This document shows, one piece after another, positions 1-5,384 of a stretch of DNA of 5,483 nt. The notes below the pieces were generated by a model. It did no database searches, had not been told where the DNA came from, and worked only from the letters and a program-made list of their open reading frames with translations. Position 1 is the first letter of the stretch. The number at the start of each line of letters is the position of its first letter. A program made the translations under genes and the position numbers. This DNA is from an uncultured Clostridia bacterium (GTDB lineage: Bacteria; Bacillota; Clostridia; Christensenellales; Borkfalkiaceae), in assembly GCA_947629605.1 (NCBI GenBank), contig CANREK010000098.1:1-5483 (forward strand), read 5' to 3'.

Positions 1-4
1 GCTC

Positions 5-90
5 ATAGAGAGTACGGGGGCAATTCCGAAGAATCTCGCGGGGCGAATACGGACAACTGTGCGGCGAGATGCTTCGGACTTACTCTCTTA
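5..90. repeat. Imperfect inverted repeat of an intergenic repeat family
   Basis: The left arm (about 5-41) and right arm (about 62-90) are inverted copies of one another. TCCGAAGAATCTCGCGG at 25-41 matches the reverse complement of 62-78 with two mismatches. The outer block ATAGAGAGTA at 5-14 matches the reverse complement of 81-90 (TAAGAGAGTA) except in its first bases. The spacing between the two blocks differs between arms, so the arms look like two diverged, oppositely oriented copies of one unit rather than one perfect palindrome. There is no coding potential here. The left end may continue beyond the window. Confidence 0.6.
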
Positions 91-94
91 GACT

Positions 95-124
95 GCGTTC
101 ATGCTCTACTGCTCAGCATGACGC
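95..124. repeat. Hairpin next to the inverted repeat
   Basis: TCATGCT (99-105) pairs with AGCATGA (115-121) around a 9-base loop. The stem extends by GCG (95-97) pairing with CGC (122-124), with one bulged T at 98. On the minus strand this end reads GTCATGCTGAGC and is followed further on by AGTCCGAAGCATCTCG. That resembles the GTCATNCTGAGC...CGAAGNATCTC dispersed repeat known from many bacterial genomes; the resemblance is from memory, not from a search. Confidence 0.5.
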
Positions 125-188
125 CGCACGCACCCCTTCCGTCACTGCGTGACACCCTCGCGCACGGGTGGAGCCCCGTGCTTGGTCG

Positions 189-217
189 GCATTTGCCCTT
201 TACATATGGGCAAATGC
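189..217. repeat. Perfect 10-bp stem hairpin
   Basis: GCATTTGCCC (189-198) is the exact reverse complement of GGGCAAATGC (208-217), with a 9-base loop between. It lies inside copy A of the modular repeat and has no counterpart in copy B. No T-tract follows on either strand, so it is not a standard intrinsic terminator. Confidence 0.8.
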
Positions 218-220
218 TAT

Positions 221-270
221 AAGAATTTTGCGCTAAGAGTTATCAACTCTTAGCAGAATGCAAAATTCTT
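221..270. repeat. Long bulged hairpin
   Basis: The outer stem AAGAATTTTGC (221-231) pairs exactly with GCAAAATTCTT (260-270). The inner stem GCTAAGAGTT (232-241) pairs exactly with AACTCTTAGC (245-254), leaving an ATC triloop. A 5-base bulge (AGAAT, 255-259) sits on one side only. The 21 paired bases make this the strongest secondary structure in the window. It lies about 30 bases past the deaminase stop codon on the minus strand and could stop 3' exonucleases or help end transcription. It lacks a run of T on that strand, so a Rho-independent terminator is not supported. Confidence 0.8.
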
Positions 271-299
271 CCCTCGAGGGGTGGGCAAGAGGGAACCCT

Positions 300-1493
300 T
301 CAAACGAGTTTGAAGCCTTCGGACTTCAAAATCTCGCGGATATGTGCGATATGAGCGAAGTCGCGGGTTTCGAGTTCGATGCGCACGAAACAGCCGATGA
401 TGCCCGTCTCGCTGGCGTGTTCGTGATGGACGCTCGTGATGTTCGCCCCGCAGTCGGCGATGATGCGTGTCACCTTGACGAGCTGGCCGGGCTGGTCCAA
501 TACTTCGATGTTGAGCGTGCACTTTCTGCCCGACATCAAGAGGCCGCGGTCGATGATGCGGGAGAGGATGGTGACGTCGATGTTCCCGCCCGAGACGACA
601 CAGCACACCTTTTTGCCGTTCAGTTCGGGGAATTTGCCGGCGAGAATGGCGGCAACGGGAGCGGCGCCCGCCCCTTCGGCGATCATTTTCTCCTGTTCGA
701 GAAGGGCCAAAATAGCCCGTGCGATCTCCTCATCGGAGACGGTCACGATGCCGTTGACGTAGTTTTTGCAATAGTCATAGGTGAATTTCCCGGGCTGCTT
801 CACGGCGATGCCGTCGGCGATCGTGGAGACCGAGGAGAGCGCCTCGATGCGCCCGTCACGGAGCGCATGGAGCATGGAAGGGGCGCCCGCCGCCTGTACG
901 CCGTAGACCTTGACATGCGGCGCGACGGAACGCACGGCAAGGGCGACACCCGAGATGAGCCCGCCGCCGCCCACGGGCACGACGACAGCATCGACATCAT
1001 TGAGCTGTTCGACGATTTCAAGGCCGATGGTGCCCTGCCCCGCGATGACATCTTCATCGTCGAAGGGATGGATGAAAGTGGCGCCGTACTCTTTTTGCAG
1101 TTCCATGGCCTTTTGATAGGCATCGTCATAGACGCCCTCGACGAGGCAGACTTCCGCGCCGTAGCCCTTGGTCGCCTCGACCTTGGAGAGGGGAGCGCCC
1201 GCGGGAAGGCAGATGAGGGAGCGGATGCCGTTCTTGGTTGCGGCAAGCGCCACGCCTTGGGCATGGTTGCCCGCCGAACATGCGATGACGCCCCGCGCCT
1301 TTTCCTCCTTGGACAGGCGGGAAATTTTATAGTAGGCGCCGCGCACCTTGAAGGAGCCCGTCAGTTGCAAATTCTCCGTCTTTAAGTAGAGGTCGCAGTC
1401 CGCGGGGAGCCTGTTGGCGCGGATGATGTCCGTCTTGTGGGCGACGCCCGCGAGCGTGCGTTGCGCATCCCTGATTTTGTCGAGTGTCAGCAT
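300..1493 (-). CDS. ilvA: Threonine ammonia-lyase (threonine dehydratase) with ACT domain
   Basis: A PLP enzyme that deaminates L-threonine to 2-oxobutanoate and ammonia in the cytoplasm, often also acting on L-serine. The product is 397 residues, matching the 'medium' bacterial form with a single C-terminal ACT domain. Visible motifs are TGSFKVRGA with the PLP lysine at K49, SAGNHAQG (73-80) contacting the cofactor, the phosphate-binding loop PVGGGGLISG (173-182), and SGGN (301-304) near the pyridine ring. The ACT domain runs from about 326 to 397 and probably binds an amino-acid effector. The start at 1493 has AAGGAG at 1500-1505 with 6-base spacing. Upstream in-frame ATGs overlap the promoter and are rejected. 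The gene stands alone with no other ilv gene beside it, so biosynthetic (IlvA) and catabolic (TdcB-like) roles cannot be separated. The frame appears intact. Confidence 0.93.
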   Translation of the reverse strand: MLTLDKIRDAQRTLAGVAHKTDIIRANRLPADCDLYLKTENLQLTGSFKVRGAYYKISRLSKEEKARGVIACSAGNHAQGVALAATKNGIRSLICLPAGAPLSKVEATKGYGAEVCLVEGVYDDAYQKAMELQKEYGATFIHPFDDEDVIAGQGTIGLEIVEQLNDVDAVVVPVGGGGLISGVALAVRSVAPHVKVYGVQAAGAPSMLHALRDGRIEALSSVSTIADGIAVKQPGKFTYDYCKNYVNGIVTVSDEEIARAILALLEQEKMIAEGAGAAPVAAILAGKFPELNGKKVCCVVSGGNIDVTILSRIIDRGLLMSGRKCTLNIEVLDQPGQLVKVTRIIADCGANITSVHHEHASETGIIGCFVRIELETRDFAHIAHIREILKSEGFKLV

Positions 1494-1499
1494 GAAATT

Positions 1500-1505
1500 C
1501 TCCTT
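1500..1505 (-). promoter_or_regulatory. Ribosome binding site of ilvA
   Basis: The minus strand reads AAGGAG, then AATTTC, then ATG. The 6-base spacing fixes the start at 1493 instead of the in-frame ATG 24 bases upstream, which sits inside the -10 region. Confidence 0.85.
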
Positions 1506-1515
1506 GTTCTTTCCC

Positions 1516-1544
1516 ATTATAGCCCCGTTTTCGCGGATTGTCAA
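1516..1544 (-). promoter_or_regulatory. Consensus sigma-A promoter of ilvA
   Basis: On the minus strand, TTGACA (1539-1544) and TATAAT (1516-1521) are separated by exactly 17 bases. Both hexamers match the housekeeping consensus perfectly. Transcription should start near 1509, giving a leader of only about 15 bases. That leaves no room for a T-box or peptide attenuator, so control of this gene is more likely through the ACT domain or a DNA-binding protein. Confidence 0.88.
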
Positions 1545-1584
1545 GGGGGGCACTTGGCGGCACGTTAAAGGCGCATGGCGGCAC

Positions 1585-1691
1585 ACACCCCTTCCGTCAC
1601 TGCGTGACACCCACCCCTCAGAGGGGTGGGCAAGTCTTGGCGCCCCCTGGAGGGGGAGCTGTCACGCGCCCTTGCGTGACTGAGGGGGTGT
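1585..1691. repeat. Modular multi-hairpin repeat, copy B (complete, 107 bp)
   Basis: The element begins ACACCCC (1585-1591) and ends with its inverted copy GGGGTGT (1685-1691). The terminal arms stay complementary inward with mismatches: 1585-1609 against the reverse complement of 1660-1691. Four hairpins lie in a row: GTCAC-tgc-GTGAC (1596-1608); CCCACCCCTC-a-GAGGGGTGGG (1610-1630); CCCCCT-gg-AGGGGG (1643-1656); and GTCACGC-6 nt-GCGTGAC (1661-1680). It carries no gene. I see no clear target-site duplication at its edges. It sits between the two divergent promoters, upstream of both, so it should not be transcribed from either. The architecture fits a small non-autonomous dispersed repeat. 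Confidence 0.75.
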
Positions 1692-1723
1692 CATTCTCTC
1701 TCCGATCATAGGGAGCGAAAAGA

Positions 1724-1741
1724 AATTTCCGCAATTTCCGC
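1724..1741. promoter_or_regulatory. Tandem 9-bp repeat upstream of a promoter, possible operator
   Basis: AATTTCCGC occurs twice head to tail (1724-1732 and 1733-1741), ending 7 bases before the -35 element of the membrane-protein promoter. An inverted copy of eight of these bases, CGGAAATT, lies at 1816-1823 just inside the coding region. The repeats therefore flank the promoter. The 9-base period is not a full helical turn, which weakens a simple tandem-operator reading. The function is inference only. Confidence 0.35.
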
Positions 1742-1748
1742 AAAAGAC

Positions 1749-1777
1749 TTTACACAACGAAAAAATTGTTATATAAT
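1749..1777 (+). promoter_or_regulatory. Sigma-A promoter of the membrane-protein operon
   Basis: TTTACA (1749-1754) and TATAAT (1772-1777) are 17 bases apart, with five of six and six of six matches to consensus. The expected transcription start is near 1784, so the leader is under 20 bases. An ATG at 1766 lies between the two hexamers and cannot be the translation start of this transcript. Confidence 0.85.
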
Positions 1778-1801
1778 AAAAGAAAGAACAGAGGAAACAC
1801 C

Positions 1802-2632
1802 ATGGGCGTCATTTTCGGAAATTGGAAATATATCTTCAAAAATCTGTGGTATGTGCTGCCGTTTGCGGTCATACCTGCGGTTTTTCTTGCTTTTTCCCTC
1901 GACTATGACGCCATTCATCACGTCACCGCCGCCTTCTACACGAACGGCCTGCACGACATGGAGTTTTACTATCTCTTCCGCGCCTTCTCCCTGCTCAGGA
2001 TCGACCATGCGTGGAGCGCGGTCATCTCGGTGTTGATGCTTGCCGTCTCCTGCGTCTCTTTTACCCTCATGCTCATCTTTGTGGAAAAGCACATGCGCAT
2101 CGGAAAGAGGACATTGAGCGGGTTGAGGCGGCAATTTACATGGCTCATTCTGCCCGTCGCATGCATCGGGCTCTTCTATCTTGCGCTGTATGAACTCTTT
2201 TCGGTGGTCATCTCCGCGCTTCTCTTTGTGGTGTGCAGGCTTCCCGCTTCGCCGCTCCTCTACATCCTGTTTTTGCTTGTGCTCGGCGTCTTCGGCTTCT
2301 TCCTTCTCTATGCCGTGACGCTTCTCTATCTCTTCTTGCCCTGCAAGCAAGTGACGGGATTCCGCACCTATGATGCATTTTTCTACTCCTACCGCCTCAT
2401 GACGGGGGTAAGAGGCAAGTTGCTTCTGTCCCTCCTCATCTCGATCGCGGGGAGCTTTGTCATTCTGTCCTCCGTCTCTCTTCTGCCCATCTCCGTCTTT
2501 ATCATCGTCGCATTTTTGCTCTGCGCTCTCTTCTTTATGAGTTTCGGCGTGCGGATGGAGACCGTCTACTTCAAGACGGATAAGCTCGACAGAGAGGACC
2601 TACTCAAAAGTTATCGGGAGCTGTCGCTATGA
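1802..2632 (+). CDS. Multi-spanning membrane protein of unknown function (first of pair)
   Basis: I do not recognise the family. The product is 276 residues and is dominated by hydrophobic segments at roughly 15-32, 72-95, 113-145 (long, possibly two helices), 151-180, 207-225 and 229-250, so about six or seven membrane spans. A short soluble N-terminus (GNWKYIFKNLW) precedes the first span. A basic stretch (about 96-111) follows the second, and a charged tail (about 256-276) ends the protein, both probably cytoplasmic by the positive-inside rule. No cleavable signal peptide, ATP-binding motif or catalytic motif is seen. The start at 1802 is chosen because GAGG at 1791-1794 is 7 bases upstream and the in-frame ATG at 1766 lies inside the promoter. 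The stop overlaps the next start by 4 bases. Permease-like, envelope or scaffold roles are all possible. Confidence 0.85.
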   Translation: MGVIFGNWKYIFKNLWYVLPFAVIPAVFLAFSLDYDAIHHVTAAFYTNGLHDMEFYYLFRAFSLLRIDHAWSAVISVLMLAVSCVSFTLMLIFVEKHMRIGKRTLSGLRRQFTWLILPVACIGLFYLALYELFSVVISALLFVVCRLPASPLLYILFLLVLGVFGFFLLYAVTLLYLFLPCKQVTGFRTYDAFFYSYRLMTGVRGKLLLSLLISIAGSFVILSSVSLLPISVFIIVAFLLCALFFMSFGVRMETVYFKTDKLDREDLLKSYRELSL

Positions 2633-3573
2633 GATTTCGCAACGCAGTCCACATCGCATCGGAGAATTTTTCCTCCGTATTCAAATTGCTCCTCTACCGT
2701 CTCCTCGCGGCGGCGATTTTCGGGAGCCTTGCCTATGTCATTTTGTCCTTGGGACTCTCCGCCATCACGGGGAGCGTCGAGGTCGCAAACATCAAGGAGC
2801 TCATCGCCACCTTCCTCGACGCCGTCGCGACGGGGAAGCCCGAGGTCTTGCAGGGGCTCCCGCCGCAGTTTAAGGACGCCTTTTCGGCGCTTTTGAACCT
2901 CATCGCCTTCAACACGCCCGCCATCATCGGGTGCGTGTTCGGGCTCATCGGGATCTATCTCCTGTCCCGCTTCATGAACGGCCTCGCGCTCTTTTCGGTC
3001 GCGAATGTCGTCAATGACAGGATGGGCACCTACTCCCGCACGAGCTTTTCGCAGTCCTATTTCAAGAGCATCGGAAAGGCCGCGCTCTATCAGGTCATCT
3101 ATGTGCCGCTCTGCTTCGTGTACGATGCCCTCATGCTCGGTGCATGCTTTTTGTTCTTTTTCTACGCGCCCTCGTCGCTCCCGTCATGGGGCGTTATCAC
3201 GGTGCTCATCGCCATCTCGCTGTCGCTCACGGCGGTGGTTGCGCTCGAAGCGCTCAAAATGACGCTCATCTCCGCATGGATCCCCGCAATGGTCGCCGAC
3301 GGCGACAAGGTCACGCACGCCTTCCGCGCCAGCGTGAAAAAGAGAAAGGGATTCGGGGCGAGGTACGCTTCCTATCTCGCGGCGGTGTATCTCATCGTCG
3401 CCGTCAATGTGCTCTTTGCCGTCTCCACGTTCGGCAGCGCACTCCTCATCACCGTTCCGCTCAGCTATATCTTCCTGTTGAGCTTGCAATTCGTCAACTA
3501 TTATCTCGAAAACGGCAAGAAGTATTTCGTCACCAAAGATACCATTGTCGACTGTTCCGAGACGCAACTATAA
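2629..3573 (+). CDS. Multi-spanning membrane protein of unknown function (second of pair)
   Basis: This 314-residue protein is not assigned to a family. Hydrophobic segments lie at about 17-46, 94-124, 151-180, 187-222, 247-267 and 269-293, consistent with six spans. Between the first two is a soluble, partly amphipathic insert (about 50-90) that the upstream protein has in a different form. A basic loop near 236-245 (KKRKGFGAR) and a polar tail (about 294-314) suggest a cytoplasmic C-terminus. The ATG lies in the ATGA overlap with the preceding stop, and GGGAG (2616-2620) is 8 bases upstream, so translation is probably coupled. The last third resembles the preceding protein in layout: a [T/H]..AF..S segment, a basic patch, two close helices, then a YF-containing polar tail. 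They may be distant paralogues that form a heteromeric complex; this is inference. Confidence 0.85.
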   Translation: MRFRNAVHIASENFSSVFKLLLYRLLAAAIFGSLAYVILSLGLSAITGSVEVANIKELIATFLDAVATGKPEVLQGLPPQFKDAFSALLNLIAFNTPAIIGCVFGLIGIYLLSRFMNGLALFSVANVVNDRMGTYSRTSFSQSYFKSIGKAALYQVIYVPLCFVYDALMLGACFLFFFYAPSSLPSWGVITVLIAISLSLTAVVALEALKMTLISAWIPAMVADGDKVTHAFRASVKKRKGFGARYASYLAAVYLIVAVNVLFAVSTFGSALLITVPLSYIFLLSLQFVNYYLENGKKYFVTKDTIVDCSETQL

Positions 3574-3579
3574 CGTTAC

Positions 3580-3603
3580 GGGCGCTCGAAGGGCGCCCTT
3601 TTT
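3580..3603 (+). terminator. Intrinsic terminator or attenuator between membrane gene and pgcA
   Basis: GGGCGC (3580-3585) pairs with GCGCCC (3593-3598). The stem can be extended by a T-G and a C-G pair to leave a GAA loop. Five T (3599-3603) follow at once. It begins 6 bases after the stop codon at 3571-3573, so it should end the membrane-gene transcript. It lies only 3 bases before the ribosome binding site of the next gene. Confidence 0.75.
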
Positions 3604-3606
3604 GAT

Positions 3607-3613
3607 AAGGAGG
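3607..3613 (+). promoter_or_regulatory. Strong ribosome binding site of pgcA
   Basis: AAGGAGG lies 5 bases before the ATG at 3619 and is a full match to the anti-Shine-Dalgarno sequence. It is only 3 bases from the T-tract of the preceding hairpin. CCTT at 3597-3600 could pair with AAGG at 3607-3610 when the hairpin is open, but that 4-bp pairing is weak evidence. Confidence 0.85.
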
Positions 3614-3618
3614 CTTCC

Positions 3619-5334
3619 ATGAATTATCAACAGAATTACGAAAAATGGGTCAATGACCCCCGCCTTCCCGCGCATTGCAGGGAACAGCTTCTCGCCATCA
3701 AGGACGACGAAAAGGAGAAGGAATACCGCTTCGGCGGCCAGCTTGATTTCGGCACGGCTGGCATGCGCGGCATCATCGGCTGCGGCATGAACATGATGAA
3801 CTGCTTCACCGTCATGCGCGCGACGGAGGGGCTGTCGAAGTACATCAAGACGCTCTCAAAAGAGGAGCAGGACCGCGGGGTCGTCATCTCCTACGATACG
3901 AGAAAAAACAGCAGGTTATTTGCCGAAAAAGCCGCATCCGTGCTCGCAAAAAACGGCATCAAGGCATATCTTTTCGACGACGTGCACCCCGTTCCCATGC
4001 TCTCCTATGCGGTGCGGTATCTCCACACGATCGCGGGCATTATGATCACGGCTTCCCACAATCCCAAGGAGTACAACGGCTATAAGGTCTACGGCGAGGA
4101 CGGGGCGCAGATGTCCCCCGAAGCGACGGCGGTCGTCGTCAAATTCATCAATGAGATCGACGACTATCTCTCCGTCTCGGGCGTCGAAAAGAGCCCGCTC
4201 ATCCTTCCCGTTCCCAAGGAAGTCGACGAGACGTACATTGCCGAGCTCATGAAACTCACCCTCTCCGACGAGGCCGTAAAAATGTGCGGCAAGGACTTGA
4301 AACTCGTCTATACGCCCGTGCACGGGTCGGGGTATATTCCCGTCACGACCATCTTGAAAAAGCTCGGCATCAACGTCACCGTCGTCGAGGAACAGACGAC
4401 CAAGGACACCGAATTCTCGACCGTCAAGGTCCCCAATCCCGAATTCAAAGAGACGCTCTCAATGGGCATCGACCTTGCCAATAAGATCAAGGCCGACGTC
4501 GTGTTCGGCACCGACCCCGATTCCGACCGCCTCGGCGTCGCCGTCAAGAATGAGGAGGGCGAATTCGTCGCGCTCTCGGGCAATCAGGTCGGCATTCTGC
4601 TCCTCGACTACATTCTCACCCGCCTCAAAGAGGAAAACGCCCTTCCCGCAAACGCCGCCGTCGTCAAGTCCTTTGTCACCACGGGCATGGCGAGGGCCAT
4701 CTGCGAGGAGTTCGGCGTCGCCCTGTTCGAGACGCCCGTCGGGTTCAAATTCATCGGCGAAAAGATCAAGGAATGGGAAAAGGACGGCTCGCACACCTAT
4801 GTGTTCGGCTTTGAGGAGTCGTGCGGGTACCTCCGCGGCACGCATGCGAGGGACAAGGACGCCGTCGTCGCTTCCATGCTCTGCGCCGAGATGGTCTGCT
4901 ACTATACCTATATCCACAAGACCGTGTGGGGAAGGCTTCAAGAGATCTATCAAAAATACGGCTATGTGCTCGACAAGAACATCTCCGTGCAGTATGCGGG
5001 GCTCAACGCGATGAAGGAGATGAACGCCGTCGTCGACGCCTTAAAGACGGTGAAAGTCACATCGCTCGGGGCGTTTGCGGTCGATGCCGTGCGGGACTAT
5101 TCCGCCGATGTGCGCACCGCCGCGGACGGGACCAAGTCGGCGCTCGGCATTCCCAAGTGCAACTGCGTCTACTATGAACTTGCGGGCGGCAGCTTTGTGT
5201 GCGTGCGCCCGAGCGGCACCGAGCCCAAGCTCAAAATTTACTACTCTATCCGCGCCAAGGACGAGGGGGCGGCGGAGAAGGAGATGAACGCCGTCAAGGC
5301 GGACGTCGAACAGCTGCTCGCTTCGGTCAAATAA
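3619..5334 (+). CDS. pgcA: Phospho-sugar mutase (alpha-phosphoglucomutase, PgcA type)
   Basis: A cytoplasmic enzyme of the alpha-D-phosphohexomutase superfamily. It interconverts glucose-6-phosphate and glucose-1-phosphate, linking glycolysis to UDP-glucose, glycogen and envelope glycan synthesis; some relatives act on mannose or pentose phosphates. At 571 residues it has the family's usual length and all four domains. Visible motifs are FGTAGMRG (44-51) near the N-terminus, TASHNPKEYNGYK (144-156) with the phosphorylated serine S146, the metal-binding loop DPDSDR (299-304), the sugar-binding FGFEES (396-401), and the C-terminal phosphate loop RPSGTEPK (530-537). Nothing catalytic is missing. 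The ATG at 3619 is supported by AAGGAGG 5 bases upstream. No clear promoter lies in the 45-base gap, so it may be read through the upstream hairpin or from a promoter inside the preceding gene. Substrate preference cannot be settled from the sequence. Confidence 0.95.
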   Translation: MNYQQNYEKWVNDPRLPAHCREQLLAIKDDEKEKEYRFGGQLDFGTAGMRGIIGCGMNMMNCFTVMRATEGLSKYIKTLSKEEQDRGVVISYDTRKNSRLFAEKAASVLAKNGIKAYLFDDVHPVPMLSYAVRYLHTIAGIMITASHNPKEYNGYKVYGEDGAQMSPEATAVVVKFINEIDDYLSVSGVEKSPLILPVPKEVDETYIAELMKLTLSDEAVKMCGKDLKLVYTPVHGSGYIPVTTILKKLGINVTVVEEQTTKDTEFSTVKVPNPEFKETLSMGIDLANKIKADVVFGTDPDSDRLGVAVKNEEGEFVALSGNQVGILLLDYILTRLKEENALPANAAVVKSFVTTGMARAICEEFGVALFETPVGFKFIGEKIKEWEKDGSHTYVFGFEESCGYLRGTHARDKDAVVASMLCAEMVCYYTYIHKTVWGRLQEIYQKYGYVLDKNISVQYAGLNAMKEMNAVVDALKTVKVTSLGAFAVDAVRDYSADVRTAADGTKSALGIPKCNCVYYELAGGSFVCVRPSGTEPKLKIYYSIRAKDEGAAEKEMNAVKADVEQLLASVK

Positions 5335-5350
5335 GAATTCGGAAATGTCG

Positions 5351-5384
5351 CTCCGCCCGAGGATCTCCTCGGACGGAGTTTTTT
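5351..5384 (+). terminator. Intrinsic terminator of pgcA
   Basis: CTCCG (5351-5355) pairs with CGGAG (5374-5378), and CCGAGG (5357-5362) pairs with CCTCGG (5367-5372). One C/A mismatch separates the two stem segments and the loop is ATCT. Six T (5379-5384) follow. It starts 16 bases after the stop codon and is the clearest terminator in the window. Confidence 0.92.

Larger units (their letters stand above)
131..289. repeat. Modular multi-hairpin repeat, copy A (variant interior)
   Basis: Bases 131-157 are identical over 27 bp to 1586-1612, and 276-289 are identical over 14 bp to 1621-1634. In copy B these two blocks are 8 bases apart; here they are 118 bases apart. The interior is a run of hairpins: GTCAC-tgc-GTGAC (141-153), GCACGGG/CCCGTGC (162-168 with 175-181), a 10-bp stem at 189-217, a 20-21-bp bulged stem at 221-270, and the palindrome CCCTCGAGGG (271-280). 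The right end lies about 10 bases from the stop codon of the deaminase gene, so this repeat is that gene's 3' flank. I see no transposase and no open frame of its own. It may be a MITE-like or REP-like non-autonomous element, or a processed structured RNA; the sequence does not decide. Confidence 0.7.

Noticed and set aside
131..289. CRISPR array
   Set aside because: The repeated blocks are not regularly spaced, there are only two copies more than 1.4 kb apart, and no cas gene is present.
309..330. Stem-loop TTTGAAG/CTTCAAA at the 3' end of the deaminase gene
   Set aside because: It lies entirely within codons of the ACT domain, has no T-tract, and a 7-bp stem can arise by chance.
258..1385. 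Long plus-strand open frame (375 codons) opposite the deaminase gene
   Set aside because: It lies antisense to a gene with clear PLP-enzyme motifs. Its product is rich in Asp, Gly, Ala and Arg, as expected from the complement of a GC-rich coding frame. Its start falls inside a hairpin repeat and no ribosome binding site is evident.
1494..1610. N-terminal extension of the deaminase to an ATG at 1610
   Set aside because: The extension runs back through the consensus promoter and into the hairpin repeat, while ATG 1493 has a well-spaced AAGGAG and matches the usual family N-terminus.
1585..1691. Target-site duplication proving transposition of copy B
   Set aside because: Bases just outside the ACACCCC/GGGGTGT ends (GCAC on the left, CATT on the right) do not form a convincing direct repeat.
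1766..1801. Upstream ATG at 1766 for the first membrane protein
   Set aside because: It lies between the -35 and -10 hexamers, upstream of the expected transcription start. The ATG at 1802 has its own GAGG site.
1769..2350. Minus-strand open frame opposite the first membrane protein
   Set aside because: The product is a low-complexity charged sequence typical of the antisense of hydrophobic codons, and the plus-strand gene has a promoter, ribosome binding site and coupled partner.
3478..3504. TTGAGC-N15-TATTAT as a promoter for pgcA
   Set aside because: The spacer is too short, both hexamers are imperfect, it lies inside coding sequence, and a terminator-like hairpin lies between it and pgcA.
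4459..5014. Overlapping open frames on both strands inside pgcA
   Set aside because: They lie inside a complete enzyme with all catalytic motifs in frame, have arginine/serine- or aspartate-rich shadow compositions, and show no independent start signals.
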